Below, piece after piece: positions 8,841 to 19,733 of a stretch of DNA of 28,500 bases. The DNA is taken from assembly GCF_964340395.1 (NCBI RefSeq), contig NC_135549.1, positions 1,595,001-1,623,500 on the forward strand. Direction: 5' to 3'. Under the pieces are notes generated by a model. The model ran no database searches and was not told where the DNA came from. It saw only the letters and a program-made list of their open reading frames with translations. Position numbers and translations under genes: made by a program. Position 1 is the first letter of the stretch. Every line of letters begins with the position of its first letter. Source of the stretch: Glandiceps talaboti. Taxonomy: Eukaryota > Hemichordata > Enteropneusta > Spengelidae.

Positions 8841-11295
8841 AGAGTGTAAAGGCTTACAGCAGTGGTGAGATCTGTTCATATATTTTAATTTAGAGTGTAA
8901 AGGCTTACAGCAGTGGTGAGATCTGTTCATATATTTTAATTTAGAGTGTAAAGGTTTACAGCAGTGGTGAGATCTGTTCATATATTCTAATTTAGAGTGT
9001 AAAGGTTTACAGCAGTGGTGAGATCTGTTCATATATTTTAATTTAGATTGTAAAGGTTTACAGCAGTGGTGAGATCTGTTCATATATTCTAATTTAGAGT
9101 GTAAAGGTTTACAGCAGTGGTGAGATCTGTTCATATATTCTAATTTAGAGTGTAAAGGCTTACAGCAGTGGTGAGATCTGTTCATATATTTTAATTTAGA
9201 GTGTAAAGGCTTACAGCAGTGGTGAGATCTGTTCATATATTTTAATTTAGAGTGTAAAGGTTTACAGCAGTGGTGAGATCTGTTCATATATTCTAATTTA
9301 GAGTGTAAAGGCTTACAGCAGTGGTGAGATCTGTTCATATATTCTAATTTAGAGTGTAAAGGCTTACAGCAGTGGTGAGATCTGTTCATATATTTTAATT
9401 TAGAGTGTAAAGGTTTACAGCAGTGGTGAGATCTGTTTATATATTCTAATTTAGAGTGTAAAGGTTTACAGCAGTGGTGAGATCTGTTCATATATTCTAA
9501 TTTAGAGTGTAAAGGTTTACAGCAGTGGTGAGATCTGTTCATATATTCTAATTTAGAGTGTAAAGGCTTACAGCAGTGGTGAGATCTGTTCATATATTTT
9601 AATTTAGAGTGTAAAGGTTTACAGCAGTGGTGAGATCTGTTCATATATTTTAATTTAGAGTGTAAAGGTTTACAGCAGTGGTGAGATCTGTTTATATATT
9701 CTAATTTAGATTGTAAAGGTTTACAGCAGTGGTGAGATCTGTTCATATATTTTAATTTAGAGTGTAAAGGTTTACAGCAGTGGTGAGATCTGTTTATATA
9801 TTCTAATTTAGAGTGTAAAGGTTTACAGCAGTGGTGAGATCTGTTCATATATTCTAATTTAGAGTGTAAAGGTTTACAGCAGTGGTGAGATCTGTTCATA
9901 TATTCTAATTTAGAGTGTAAAGGTTTACAGCAGTGGTGAGATCTGTTCATATATTTTAATTTAGAGTGTAAAGGTTTACAGCAGTGGTGAGATCTGTTCA
10001 TATATTTTAATTTAGAGTGTAAAGGTTTACAGCAGTGGTGAGATCTGTTTATATATTCTAATTTAGATTGTAAAGGTTTACAGCAGTGGTGAGATCTGTT
10101 CATATATTTTAATTTAGAGTGTAAAGGTTTACAGCAGTGGTGAGATCTGTTCATATATTCTAGAATGTAAAGGTTTACAGCAGTGGTGAGATCTGTTCAT
10201 ATATTCTAATTTAGCAGTGGTGAGATCTGTTCATATATTTTAATTTAGAGTGTAAAGGTTTACAGCAGTGGTGAGATCTGTTCATATATTCTAATTTAGC
10301 AGTGGTGAGATCTGTTCATATATTTTAATTTAGAGTGTAAAGGTTTACAGCAGTGGTGAGATCTGTTCATATATTTTAATTTAGAGTGTAAAGGTTTACA
10401 GCAGTGGTGAGATCTGTTCATATATTCTAATTTAGAGTGTAAAGGTTTACAGCAGTGGTGAGATCTGTTCATATATTTTAATTTAGAGTGTAAAGGTTTA
10501 CAGCAGTGGTGAGATCTGTTCATATATTCTAATTTAGAGTGTAAAGGTTTACAGCAGTGGTGAGATCTGTTCATATATTTTAATTTAGAGTGTAAAGGTT
10601 TACAGCAGTGGTGAGATCTGTTTATATATTCTAATTTAGAGTGTAAAGGTTTACAGCAGTGGTGAGATCTGTTCATATATTTTAGAATGTAAAGGTTTAC
10701 AGCAGTGGTGAGATCTGTTCATATATTTTAGAATGTAAAGGTTTACAGCAGTGGTGAGATCTGTTCATATATTTTAGAATGTAAAGGTTTACAGCAGTGG
10801 TGAGATCTGTTCATATATTCTAGAATGTAAAGGTTTACAGCAGTGGTGAGATCTGTTCATATATTTTAGAATGTAAAGGTTTACAGCAGTGGTGAGATCT
10901 GTTCATATATTTTAGAATGTAAAGGTTTACAGCAGTGGTGAGATCTGTTCATATATTTTAGAATGTAAAGGTTTACAGCAGTGGTGAGATCTGTTCATAT
11001 ATTTTAGAATGTAAAGGTTTACAGCAGTGGTGAGATCTGTTCATATATTCTAGAATGTAAAGGTTTACAGCAGTGGTGAGATCTGTTCATATATTTTAAT
11101 TTAGAGTGTAAAGGTTTACAGCAGTGGTGAGATCTGTTCATATATTTTAGAGTGTAAAGGTTTACAGCAGTGGTGAGATCTGTTCATATATTCTAATTTA
11201 GAGTGTAAAGGTTTACAGCAGTGGTGAGATCTGTTCATATATTCTAATTTAGAGTGTAAAGGTTTACAGCAGTGGTGAGATCTGTTCATATATTT
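8841..11295. repeat. 51/46-bp minisatellite, 50 units
   Basis: Fifty units with the core CAGCAGTGGTGAGATCTGTT. Most are 51 bp. Units in which AATTT is deleted are 46 bp and form a block of eight at 10684-11051, with isolated ones elsewhere. Two identical 34-bp truncated units start at 10213 and 10298. The first 26 units (8841-10161) hold one frame, so the minus strand stays open for 438 codons as a 17-residue His/Cys-containing repeat. The 46-bp and 34-bp units break that frame. Three of the four common variant sites change the encoded residue, so there is no sign of protein selection. Confidence 0.96.
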
Positions 11296-12783
11296 GGTGA
11301 AATGGTTAACTGTACAGAGAGTAGTTACTTGTCAAAGGACATACAATTCAAGAACTTAATGGATTCCAGGAAACGAATAGATTTGTGATATAATAGCAAC
11401 TTCAATGAGGAATTAGAATTATTAATGTAGACTTGTATAGTTAGTAGGCAGCTGTACAGTATCTCATACCATGTACATTCTTTATTTTAATCATGAAATA
11501 TTGGTTTTCTTTATTTCTTGTATTGAACCATGGAGACCACTGCAGAGAATTTTGATCAATCAATGCTTTTTAAATAGCAGCTCAATGCAAGCCTATAACC
11601 ACTTTTGAAATGAATGTTATTTTTTGTTCAGTGATGATGGGTCACTCTCAATGCTGAGTTTATTTTTTAAATTACAGTGGATCTGCCAAATTAGCTTTTA
11701 TTTAATTCTTGTGTATTCATTCCTATTTCACAACTAGAATCAATATCTCCTGCATATAATAAATTGATTTTGGTTTTCAAACATAAAAGATTTTTCTTAT
11801 GAAAATAATGTATTGTGGTTTTAATGTGAAATGTACAGTTTCATCAATGTGAATATTTGCAACAAAATGCAAGAGTTTTGGTGAGAGGAAATTGTTAAAT
11901 TTTCTGCATGCTGCAGTATAGAAACTATTAATATGTATTATTTATTCATACTCAAATTGTTCAAATTGAAATATTATAAATGAATTATTAGCATGATAAT
12001 TTCACCTTCCGTTTAGGGACAGACTAAATATTTTGATTAAAACACCACATTTAAAACATTTGTCTTGGTATATATGAGAGCTGTATGAAAATGAATTTAC
12101 TCGTAATCATTTTCACTAAGTTGCTGAAGGCAGGGGACTCAGTTACTGAATAATTCCTTCCAGTAATCAGGGATGTAGATAAGGATATGGCTGTCAAAAA
12201 CAACCTGCTACTGTGAGTGTTTTGCTGGCTACCATTTCTACAAAATCTTTTGTTTCAACCAGTATAAATTTCCATCAGTGGACAGATTCACGGATCTTGT
12301 TCATAGGTATTACCACCTATTCTTCATATTTGACTGGCTACTTTTAGAATTAGCTATTTCCTTCAAGTAAATATAAAAAGTGTAACATAGATTATAATGA
12401 TTTCAAATGGTACTGTTCAGATCATTAGCATAACTTCATGCTATCATGCTGTCCTAGATTCTGTAGCACTGCCAGTATCGATACCAGTACACATAATTAC
12501 CACATAATGATATTAATCCAATACTATTTCAGTGCCAAGATGTCCTTCATATGTCAAGATGTCCTTAATATGCACCCAGGAACTGATAAAAGAATGATAA
12601 TACCAATTATGATATTATACACTTACCAATATGTCTTATTTTAAGTTTCAAACAGAGCTTGAACACAAAATAATGACCTCAGTCTTTGGTATTAAATGAC
12701 CCTTCAAAACACCTTGATACTGGAAATATCTGACTTTGTCCCACTATGTGCTGTGTAAAATTACATATTAAGACTAAAAGCCT
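11296..12783. other. Unique AT-rich sequence, probable 5' intron
   Basis: No convincing exon, RNA gene or mobile-element boundary. A short 20-bp near-duplication (CAAGATGTCCTT) lies at 12536-12570. The 68-codon open frame at 12438-12644 overlaps this duplication and lacks protein features. Confidence 0.4.
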
Positions 12784-12912
12784 ATTACCATCAGTAAAAA
12801 CACCATGAATATTCATGACTCCTAAGTGCTTATTACCATCAGTGAAAACACCATGAATATTCATGACTCCTAAGTGCTTATTACCATCAGTGAAAACGTC
12901 ATGAATATTCAT
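12784..12912. repeat. 48-bp tandem repeat, 2.7 copies, with palindromic core
   Basis: Copies begin at 12784, 12832 and 12880 (last one partial). Each contains the perfect 14-bp palindrome CATGAATATTCATG; in the third copy it is truncated after GAATATTCAT. The minus-strand frame through it is open because 48 is divisible by three. It is not regarded as coding. Confidence 0.9.
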
Positions 12913-13146
12913 TGTTCAACCATTGCATAAACATTACAATGAAGCCAACAGCAAAGATTCCCAAATGAGGACAAATTTAATGTAATGTTTCTCTGAAATT
13001 GAATTTAAGGGAATGTACCTGGTGATGTAAAATCATAACATGACTCTCCAGAAACAAAAGTGTATGAAAATGCCTTTAATTCATGGAGTGGCATTCACCT
13101 TGAAATTGAAAATCTAAATATTCTTATTATGTTGGTTCTAATACAG
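12913..13146 (+). other. 3' end of an upstream intron with splice acceptor
   Basis: Ends in TTCTTATTATGTTGGTTCTAATACAG, a reasonable pyrimidine-rich acceptor with AG at 13145-13146. An in-frame TAA at 13139-13141 shows that the JmjC reading frame does not continue upstream without splicing. A CTAAT-type branch-point candidate lies within the same stretch. Confidence 0.5.
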
Positions 13147-13156
13147 GTTGAGGACA

Positions 13157-13833
13157 ATGAGAAGCAGGTCAAGTAATAACCTGAAGAGTGCAATGAATGG
13201 ACCACAGTCTCAAGCACCTCGACCAACACAACCATACCGGAGACCACCACCATCCAGGGAAAATTCCAACGAAGAAAATGTCATTACTGAAGTTCCAGAA
13301 GAAAAAGAGCAGTTGATGTTTACAGCCATTACAGTTACTAGTTATATTTTACTTATTACAATTGTAGTTGTTGTTATTGCTCTTCTGGTTCTAACTTTTC
13401 CCAATCCAGATGACTGGAGACCTTTTGATATCACAGGAAGAGATGTGATGGAAGACTCCAGTCAGACTACTTCACAGAGAGTCAGTTACGTCGGGGGTTG
13501 GAGGAAAGGTGATCGGGAAACTGAACTTCTTTTGAATACCACAATATGTAATATTGATAGAAAATTCAGCCATGAATTGACTGAGAAGGAGTTTGAACAA
13601 ACTTACAGATATAAGAAACCAGTTATTGTGCACTTCCATGAAGGGGCAGCTGGCTGGACAGATCCATTCCAATGGACAAGGGATGATCTAATGGAAAAAT
13701 ACAGTGTTTGGGATGTTGCCTCAGGAAAGTCAAACAATATAGTACGGAATGGTGGAAGTGGGGATAGGATGAGTTCATTCCAGGATTACATCAATGGGAT
13801 TATGAATAATAAGGATTCAAGTAGTGAACCAAT
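13157..13833 (+). CDS. JMJD8-like JmjC protein, first coding exon
   Basis: Encodes residues 1-225 and two bases of codon 226. JmjC-fold proteins are typically Fe(II)/2-oxoglutarate oxygenases; JMJD8 is the endoplasmic-reticulum member. Residues 1-55 are hydrophilic, with a proline/arginine-rich patch (RPTQPYRRPPPSR, about 22-34) and an acidic stretch before the membrane. Residues about 56-80 are one hydrophobic helix rich in Ile/Val/Leu, making a type II membrane protein likely. The stem has an N-glycosylation sequon, NTT, at 127-129. From C131 the sequence CNIDRKFSHELTEKEFEQTY then KKPVIV matches the start of the JMJD8 JmjC region, including the Cys and the 'RPVIL'-type strand. ATG 13157 is chosen because the exon opens at 13147 after an acceptor and no earlier ATG lies in frame. 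The donor is GTGAGT at 13834 (phase 2); reading on gives an immediate TGA. Human JMJD8 has a cleavable signal peptide, so the long N-terminal extension here is notable. The fold is assigned by motif similarity, not by a search. Confidence 0.85.
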
Positions 13834-14002
13834 GTGAGTTTTTCTGTGTCTTGGTTATACTGTCTAGTTTTGTAACACATGTTTACTGTGCATGTAGTGA
13901 TGGCGCAAGAGACGAATGTACATGGACTGTGGGTTCATAGTTACTAATCAATATTTCTACTCAAAAATGTCTTGGAAGCATATCCCAATTTGTCGCCAAT
14001 CT

Positions 14003-14064
14003 GTCATCGGCATCATTAGAGGAAAATGTGGGAGTCATCGGCATCATTAGAGGAAAATGTAGGA
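14003..14064. repeat. 31-bp direct duplication
   Basis: Two adjacent copies of a 31-bp segment with the core GGCATCATTAGAGGAAAATG, differing only near the end (GTGGGA versus GTAGGA). It is an independent small duplication about 200 bp upstream of the large array. Confidence 0.9.
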
Positions 14065-14273
14065 TTCACTTCCAAGAAATTGTGTGACTCTTGAGAGTAG
14101 AAATTTTCATTAGTTGCTATGACAATGCTTTAATTCTTTTGTTCCATCATCACCAGGCACAGAAAACCCCACAAATATGGTTTCGATTTTTTATCTATGA
14201 AAAATATTGTGTATGACAGTTTTAGAAGAAAGATCCAGGTACCATTTAATGTAAAGATTCTCATACAACATGT

Positions 14274-17200
14274 ACCATCACTGTGAGAATTGATAACATG
14301 TACCATCATTGTGAGAATTGATAACATGTACCATCATTGTGAGAATTGATAACATGTACCGTCACTGTGAGAATTGATAACATGTACCATCACTGTGAGA
14401 ATTGATAACATGTACCATCAATGTGAGAATTGATAACATGTACCATCAATGTGAGAATTGATAACATGTACCATCAATGTGACAATTGATAACATGTACC
14501 ATCACTGTGAGAATTGATAACATGTACCATCACTGTGACAATTGATAACATGTACCATCATTGTGAGAATTGATAACATGTACCATCATTGTGAGAATTG
14601 ATAACATGTACCGTCACTGTGAGAATTGATAACATGTACCATCACTGTGAGAATTGATAACATGTACCATCAATGTGAGAATTGATAACATGTACCATCA
14701 ATGTGAGAATTGATAACATGTACCATCAATGTGACAATTGATAACATGTACCATCACTGTGAGAATTGATAACATGTACCATCACTGTGAGAATTGATAA
14801 CATGTACCATCACTGTGAGAATTGATAACATGTACCGTTACTGTGAGAATTGATAACATGTACCATCACTGTGAGAATTGATAATATGTACCATCATTGG
14901 GAGAATTGATAACATGTACCATCACTGTGAGAATTGATAACATGTACCATCAATGTGAGAATTGATAACATGTACCATCACTTTGAGAATTGATAACATG
15001 TACCATCACTGTGAGAATTGATAACATGTACCATCAATGTGAGAATTGATAATATGTACCATCATTGTGACAATTGATAACATGTACCATCACTGTGAGA
15101 ATTGATAACATGTACCATCAATGTGAGAATTGATAACATGTACCATCACTGTGAGAATTGATAACATGTACCATCACTGTGAGAATTGATAACATGTACC
15201 ATCAATGTGAGAATTGATAACATGTACCATCACTGTGAGAATTGATAACATGTACCATCAATGTGAGAATTGATAACATGTACCATCACTGTGAGAATTG
15301 ATAACATGTACCATCAATGTGAGAATTGATAACATGTACCATCACTGTGAGAATTGATAACATGTACCATCAATGTGAGAATTGATAACATGTACCATCA
15401 CTGTGAGAATTGATAACATGTACCATCAATGTGAGAATTGATAACATGTACCATCACTGTGAGAATTGATAACATGTACCATCACTGTGAGAATTGATAA
15501 CATGTACCATCACTGTGAGAATTGATAACATGTACCATCAATGTGAGAATTGATAACATATTTGTACCATCACTGTGAGAATTGATAACATGTACCATCA
15601 ATGTGAGAATTGATAACATGTACCATCACTGTGAGAATTGATAACATGTACCATCACTGTGAGAATTGATAACATGTACCATCACTGTGAGAATTGATAA
15701 CATGTACCATCACTGTGAGAATTGATAACATGTACCATCACTGTGAGAATTGATAACATGTACCATCACTGTGAAAATTGATAACATGTACCATCACTGT
15801 GAGAATTGATAACATGTACCATCACTGTGAGAATTGATAACATGTACCATCACTGTGAGAATTGATAACATGTACCATCACTGTGAGAATTGATAACATG
15901 TACCATCACTGTGAGAATTGATAACATGTATCATCACTGTGAGAATTGATAACATGTACCATCACTGTGAGAATTGATAACATGTACCATCACTGTGAGA
16001 ATTGATAACATGTACCATCACTGTGAGAATTGATAACATGTACCATCATTGTGAGAATTGATAACATGTACCGTCACTGTGAGAATTGATAACATGTACC
16101 ATCACTGTGAGAATTGATAACATGTACCATCAATGTGAGAATTGATAACATGTACCATCACTGTGAGAATTGATAACATGTACCATCAATGTGAGAATTG
16201 ATAACATGTACCGTTACTGTGAGAATTGATAACATGTACCATCACTGTGAGAATTGATAATATGTACCATCATTGTGAGAATTGATAACATGTACCATCA
16301 CTGTGAGAATTGATAACATGTACCATCAATGTGAGAATTGATAACATGTACCATCACTTTGAGAATTGATAACATGTACCATCACTTTGAGAATTGATAA
16401 CATGTACCATCACTGAGAATTGATAACATGTACCATCAATGTGAGAATTGATAATATGTACCATCATTGTGACAATTGATAACATGTACCATCACTGTGA
16501 GAATTGATAACATGTACCATCACTGTGAGAATTGATAATATGTACCATCATTGTGAGAATTGATAACATGTACCATCACTGTGAGAATTGATAACATGTA
16601 CCATCACTGTGAGAATTGATAACATGTACCATCACTGTGAGAATTGATAACATGTACCATCAATGTGAGAATTGATAACATGTACCATCACTGTGAGAAT
16701 TGATAACATGTACCATCAATGTGAGAATTGATAACATGTACCATCACTGTGAGAATTGATAACATGTACCATCAATGTGAGAATTGATAACATGTACCAT
16801 CACTGTGAGAATTGATAACATGTACCATCACTGTGAGAATTGATAACATGTACCATCACTGTGAGAATTGATAACATGTACCATCACTGTGAGAATTAAT
16901 TGATAACATGTACCATCACTGTGAGAATTGATAACATGTACCATCACTGTGAGAATTGATAACATGTACCATCACTGTGAGAATTGATAACATGTACCAT
17001 CACTGTGAGAATTGATAACATGTACCATCAATGTGAGAATTGATAACATGTACCATCACTGTGAGAATTGATAACATGTACCATCACTGTGAGAATTGAT
17101 AACATGTACCATCACTGTGAGAATTGATAACATGTACCATCACTGTGAGAATTGATAACATGTACCATCAATGTGAGAATTGATAACATGTACCATCACT

Positions 17201-19289
17201 GTGAGAATTGATAACATGTACCATCACTGTGAGAATTGATAACATGTACCATCAATGTGAGAATTGATAACATGTACCATCACTGTGAGAATTGATAACA
17301 TGTACCATCACTGTGAGAATTGATAACATGTACCATCATTGTGAGAATTGATAACATGTACCATCACTGTGAGAATTGATAACATGTACCATCACTGTGA
17401 GAATTGATAACATGTACCATCACTGTGAGAATTGATAACATGTACCATCACTGTGAGAATTGATAACATGTACCATCACTGTGAGAATTGATAACATGTA
17501 CCATCAATGTGAGAATTGATAACATGTACCATCACTGTGAGAATTGATAACATGTACCATCACTGTGAGAATTGATAACATGTACCATCATTGTGAGAAT
17601 TGATAACATGTACCATCAATGTGAGAATTGATAACATGACTACCATCACTGTGAGAATTGATAACATGTACCATCACTGTGAGAATTGATAACATGTACC
17701 ATCACTGTGAGAATTGATAACATGTACCATCAATGTGAGAATTCATAACAATTGTACCATCACTGTGAGAATTGATAACATGTACCATCACTGTGACAAT
17801 TGATAACATGTACCATCACTGTGAGAATTGATAACATGTACCATCACTGTGACAATTGATAACATGTACCATCAATGTGAGAATTCATAACATGTACCAT
17901 CACTGTTAGAATTGATAACATGTACCATCACTGTGAGAATTGATAACATGTACCATCACTGTGAGAATTGATAACATGTACCATCACTGTGAGAATTGAT
18001 AACATGTACCGTCAATGTGAGAATTGATAACATGTACCGTCACTGTGAGAATTGATAACATGTACCATCACTGTGAGAATTGATAACATGTACCATCATT
18101 GTGAGAATTGATAACATGTACCATCACTGTGAGAATTGATAACATGTACCATCACTGTGACAATTGATAACATGTACCATCACTGTGAGAATTGATAACA
18201 TGTACCATCACTGTGACAATTGATAACATGTACCATCATTGTGAGAATTGATAACATGTACCATCATTGTGAGAATTGATAACATGTACCATCACTGTGA
18301 GAATTGATAACATGTACCATCACTGTGAGAATTGATAATATGTACCATCACTGTGAGAATTGATAACATGTACCATCATTGTGAGAATTGATAACATGTA
18401 CCATCATTGTGAGAATTGATAACATGTACCATCACTGTGAGAATTGATAATATGTACCATCATTGTGAGAATTGATAACATGTACCATCACTGTGAGAAT
18501 TGATAACATGTACCATCACTGTGAGAATTGATAACATGTACCATCAATGTGAGAATTGATAACATGTACCATCACTGTGAGAATTGATAACATGTACCAT
18601 CACTGTGAGAATTGATAACATGTACCATCACTGTGAGAATTGATAACATGTACCATCACTGTGAGAATTGATAACATGTACCATCACTGTGAGAATTGAT
18701 AACATGTACCATCACTGTGAGAATTGATAACATGTACCATCAATGTGAGAATTAATTGATAACATGTACCATCACTGTGAGAATTGATAACATGTACCAT
18801 CACTGTGAGAATTGATAACATGTACCATCACTGTGAGAATTGATAACATGTACCATCACTGTGAGAATTGATAACATGTACCATCACTGTGACAATTGAT
18901 AACATGTACCATCAATGTGAGAATTCATAACATGTACCATCAATGTGACAATTGATAACATGTACCATCATTGTGAGAATTGATAACATGTACCATCATT
19001 GTGAGAATTGATAACATGTACCATCACTGTGAGAATTGATAATATGTACCATCATTGTGAGAATTGATAACATGTACCATCACTGTGAGAATTGATAACA
19101 TGTACCATCACTGTGAGAATTGATAACATGTACCATCAATGTGAGAATTGATAACATGTACCATCACTGTGAGAATTGATAACATGTACCATCACTGTGA
19201 GAATTGATAACATGTACCATCACTGTGACAATTGATAACATGTACCATCAATGTGAGAATTCATAACATGTACCATCAATGTGACAATT
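14274..19289. repeat. Giant 28-bp minisatellite, about 179 units, inside intron 1
   Basis: About 5.0 kb of head-to-tail 28-bp units: ACCATCACTGTGAGAATTGA followed by TAACATGT. The main variable position is CACTG/CAATG/CATTG. Rarer variants are GTCACTG, GTTACTG, GTGACAATTG, ATAATATG, CACTTTG and AATTCATAAC. Only a few units carry indels (about 15555, 16410, 16895, 17637, 17750 and 18752). The order of variants is duplicated in blocks: an eight-unit run at 14302-14525 recurs at 14554-14777 (252 bp, nine units, apart), and a run from 14834 recurs from 16210. The unit is not a multiple of three and carries stops. Nearly all units contain GTGAGA, resembling a 5' splice site. Confidence 0.98.
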
Positions 19290-19654
19290 AAATATTATGT
19301 ATCACAAAAGTCATTATTTCAAATATAAGTAATGAGTACAAAAACAACTTAAATCTTTGACTAGTTTCATACCTCAGTGGACCTTTTCATAAAGTTTGAT
19401 TTAAAATTAATTGAATGAACCTTAAATATTAATCAAATAATAGAATTTCTCAGTTCACAAATTCTCTCATTGCCATTGCAATTGAAAATTGTCCAGTACA
19501 TGTTTAATGATTAAGCTTTGCAATTTTTAAACAATCTTTGACGTCTGCCAGGTTGTGTAGTATAGCTGTTACAAGTTGTGTGATTTTCATGTTTGAAATG
19601 ATGGTTAAGAAAGTACAATTTACGGATGTTATTTAATTTTTAATTTTTTTTTAG
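19290..19654 (+). other. Unique 3' part of intron 1
   Basis: AT-rich unique sequence with no repeat. It ends in a long pyrimidine tract and AG, the acceptor of coding exon 2. Confidence 0.7.
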
Positions 19655-19733
19655 GTATGTGTTTGATCGTGAATTTTATAAAGATTCATCTCTTCCATCT
19701 ACAATCAATGTTCCTTCTTATTTGGAAGTAAAG
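19655..19733 (+). CDS. JMJD8-like JmjC protein, second coding exon
   Basis: A 79-bp exon giving the last base of Met226 and residues 227-252 (YVFDREFYKDSSLPSTINVP then SYLEVK). The YVFD-type strand followed by a short loop corresponds to the YFFGDNNF-type segment of JMJD8 that precedes the metal-binding motif. The acceptor has a strong T-tract; the donor is AAG|GTACGT at 19734. The exon ends in phase 0, matching the next exon. Continuation without splicing gives a chance open frame with no domain. Confidence 0.85.

Larger units (their letters stand above)
13834..19654 (+). other. Intron 1 of the JMJD8-like gene (5821 bp)
   Basis: Bounded by donor GTGAGT and by acceptor TTTTTTTTTAG (AG 19653-19654). 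Splicing joins AT to G to rebuild a Met codon and continues in frame as YVFDREFYK. A 28-bp minisatellite fills about 86% of it. A 31-bp direct duplication (14003-14064, core GGCATCATTAGAGGAAAATG) lies before the array. The 365 bp after the array are unique. Confidence 0.88.

Noticed and set aside
8838-10154. 438-codon minus-strand open frame of a 17-residue His/Cys repeat, seemingly a metal-binding repeat protein
   Set aside because: It is the 51-bp minisatellite read in a frame that stays open because 51 is divisible by three. Of the four common variant sites only one is synonymous, 46-bp and 34-bp units break the frame, and there is no start or splice context.
13472-13672. Minus-strand open frame opposite the first coding exon
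   Set aside because: Shadow of the JmjC coding sequence with no independent support.
14274-19289. CRISPR-like array
   Set aside because: The units are contiguous with no unique spacers, differ by point variants, have no cas genes nearby, and lie in a eukaryotic intron.
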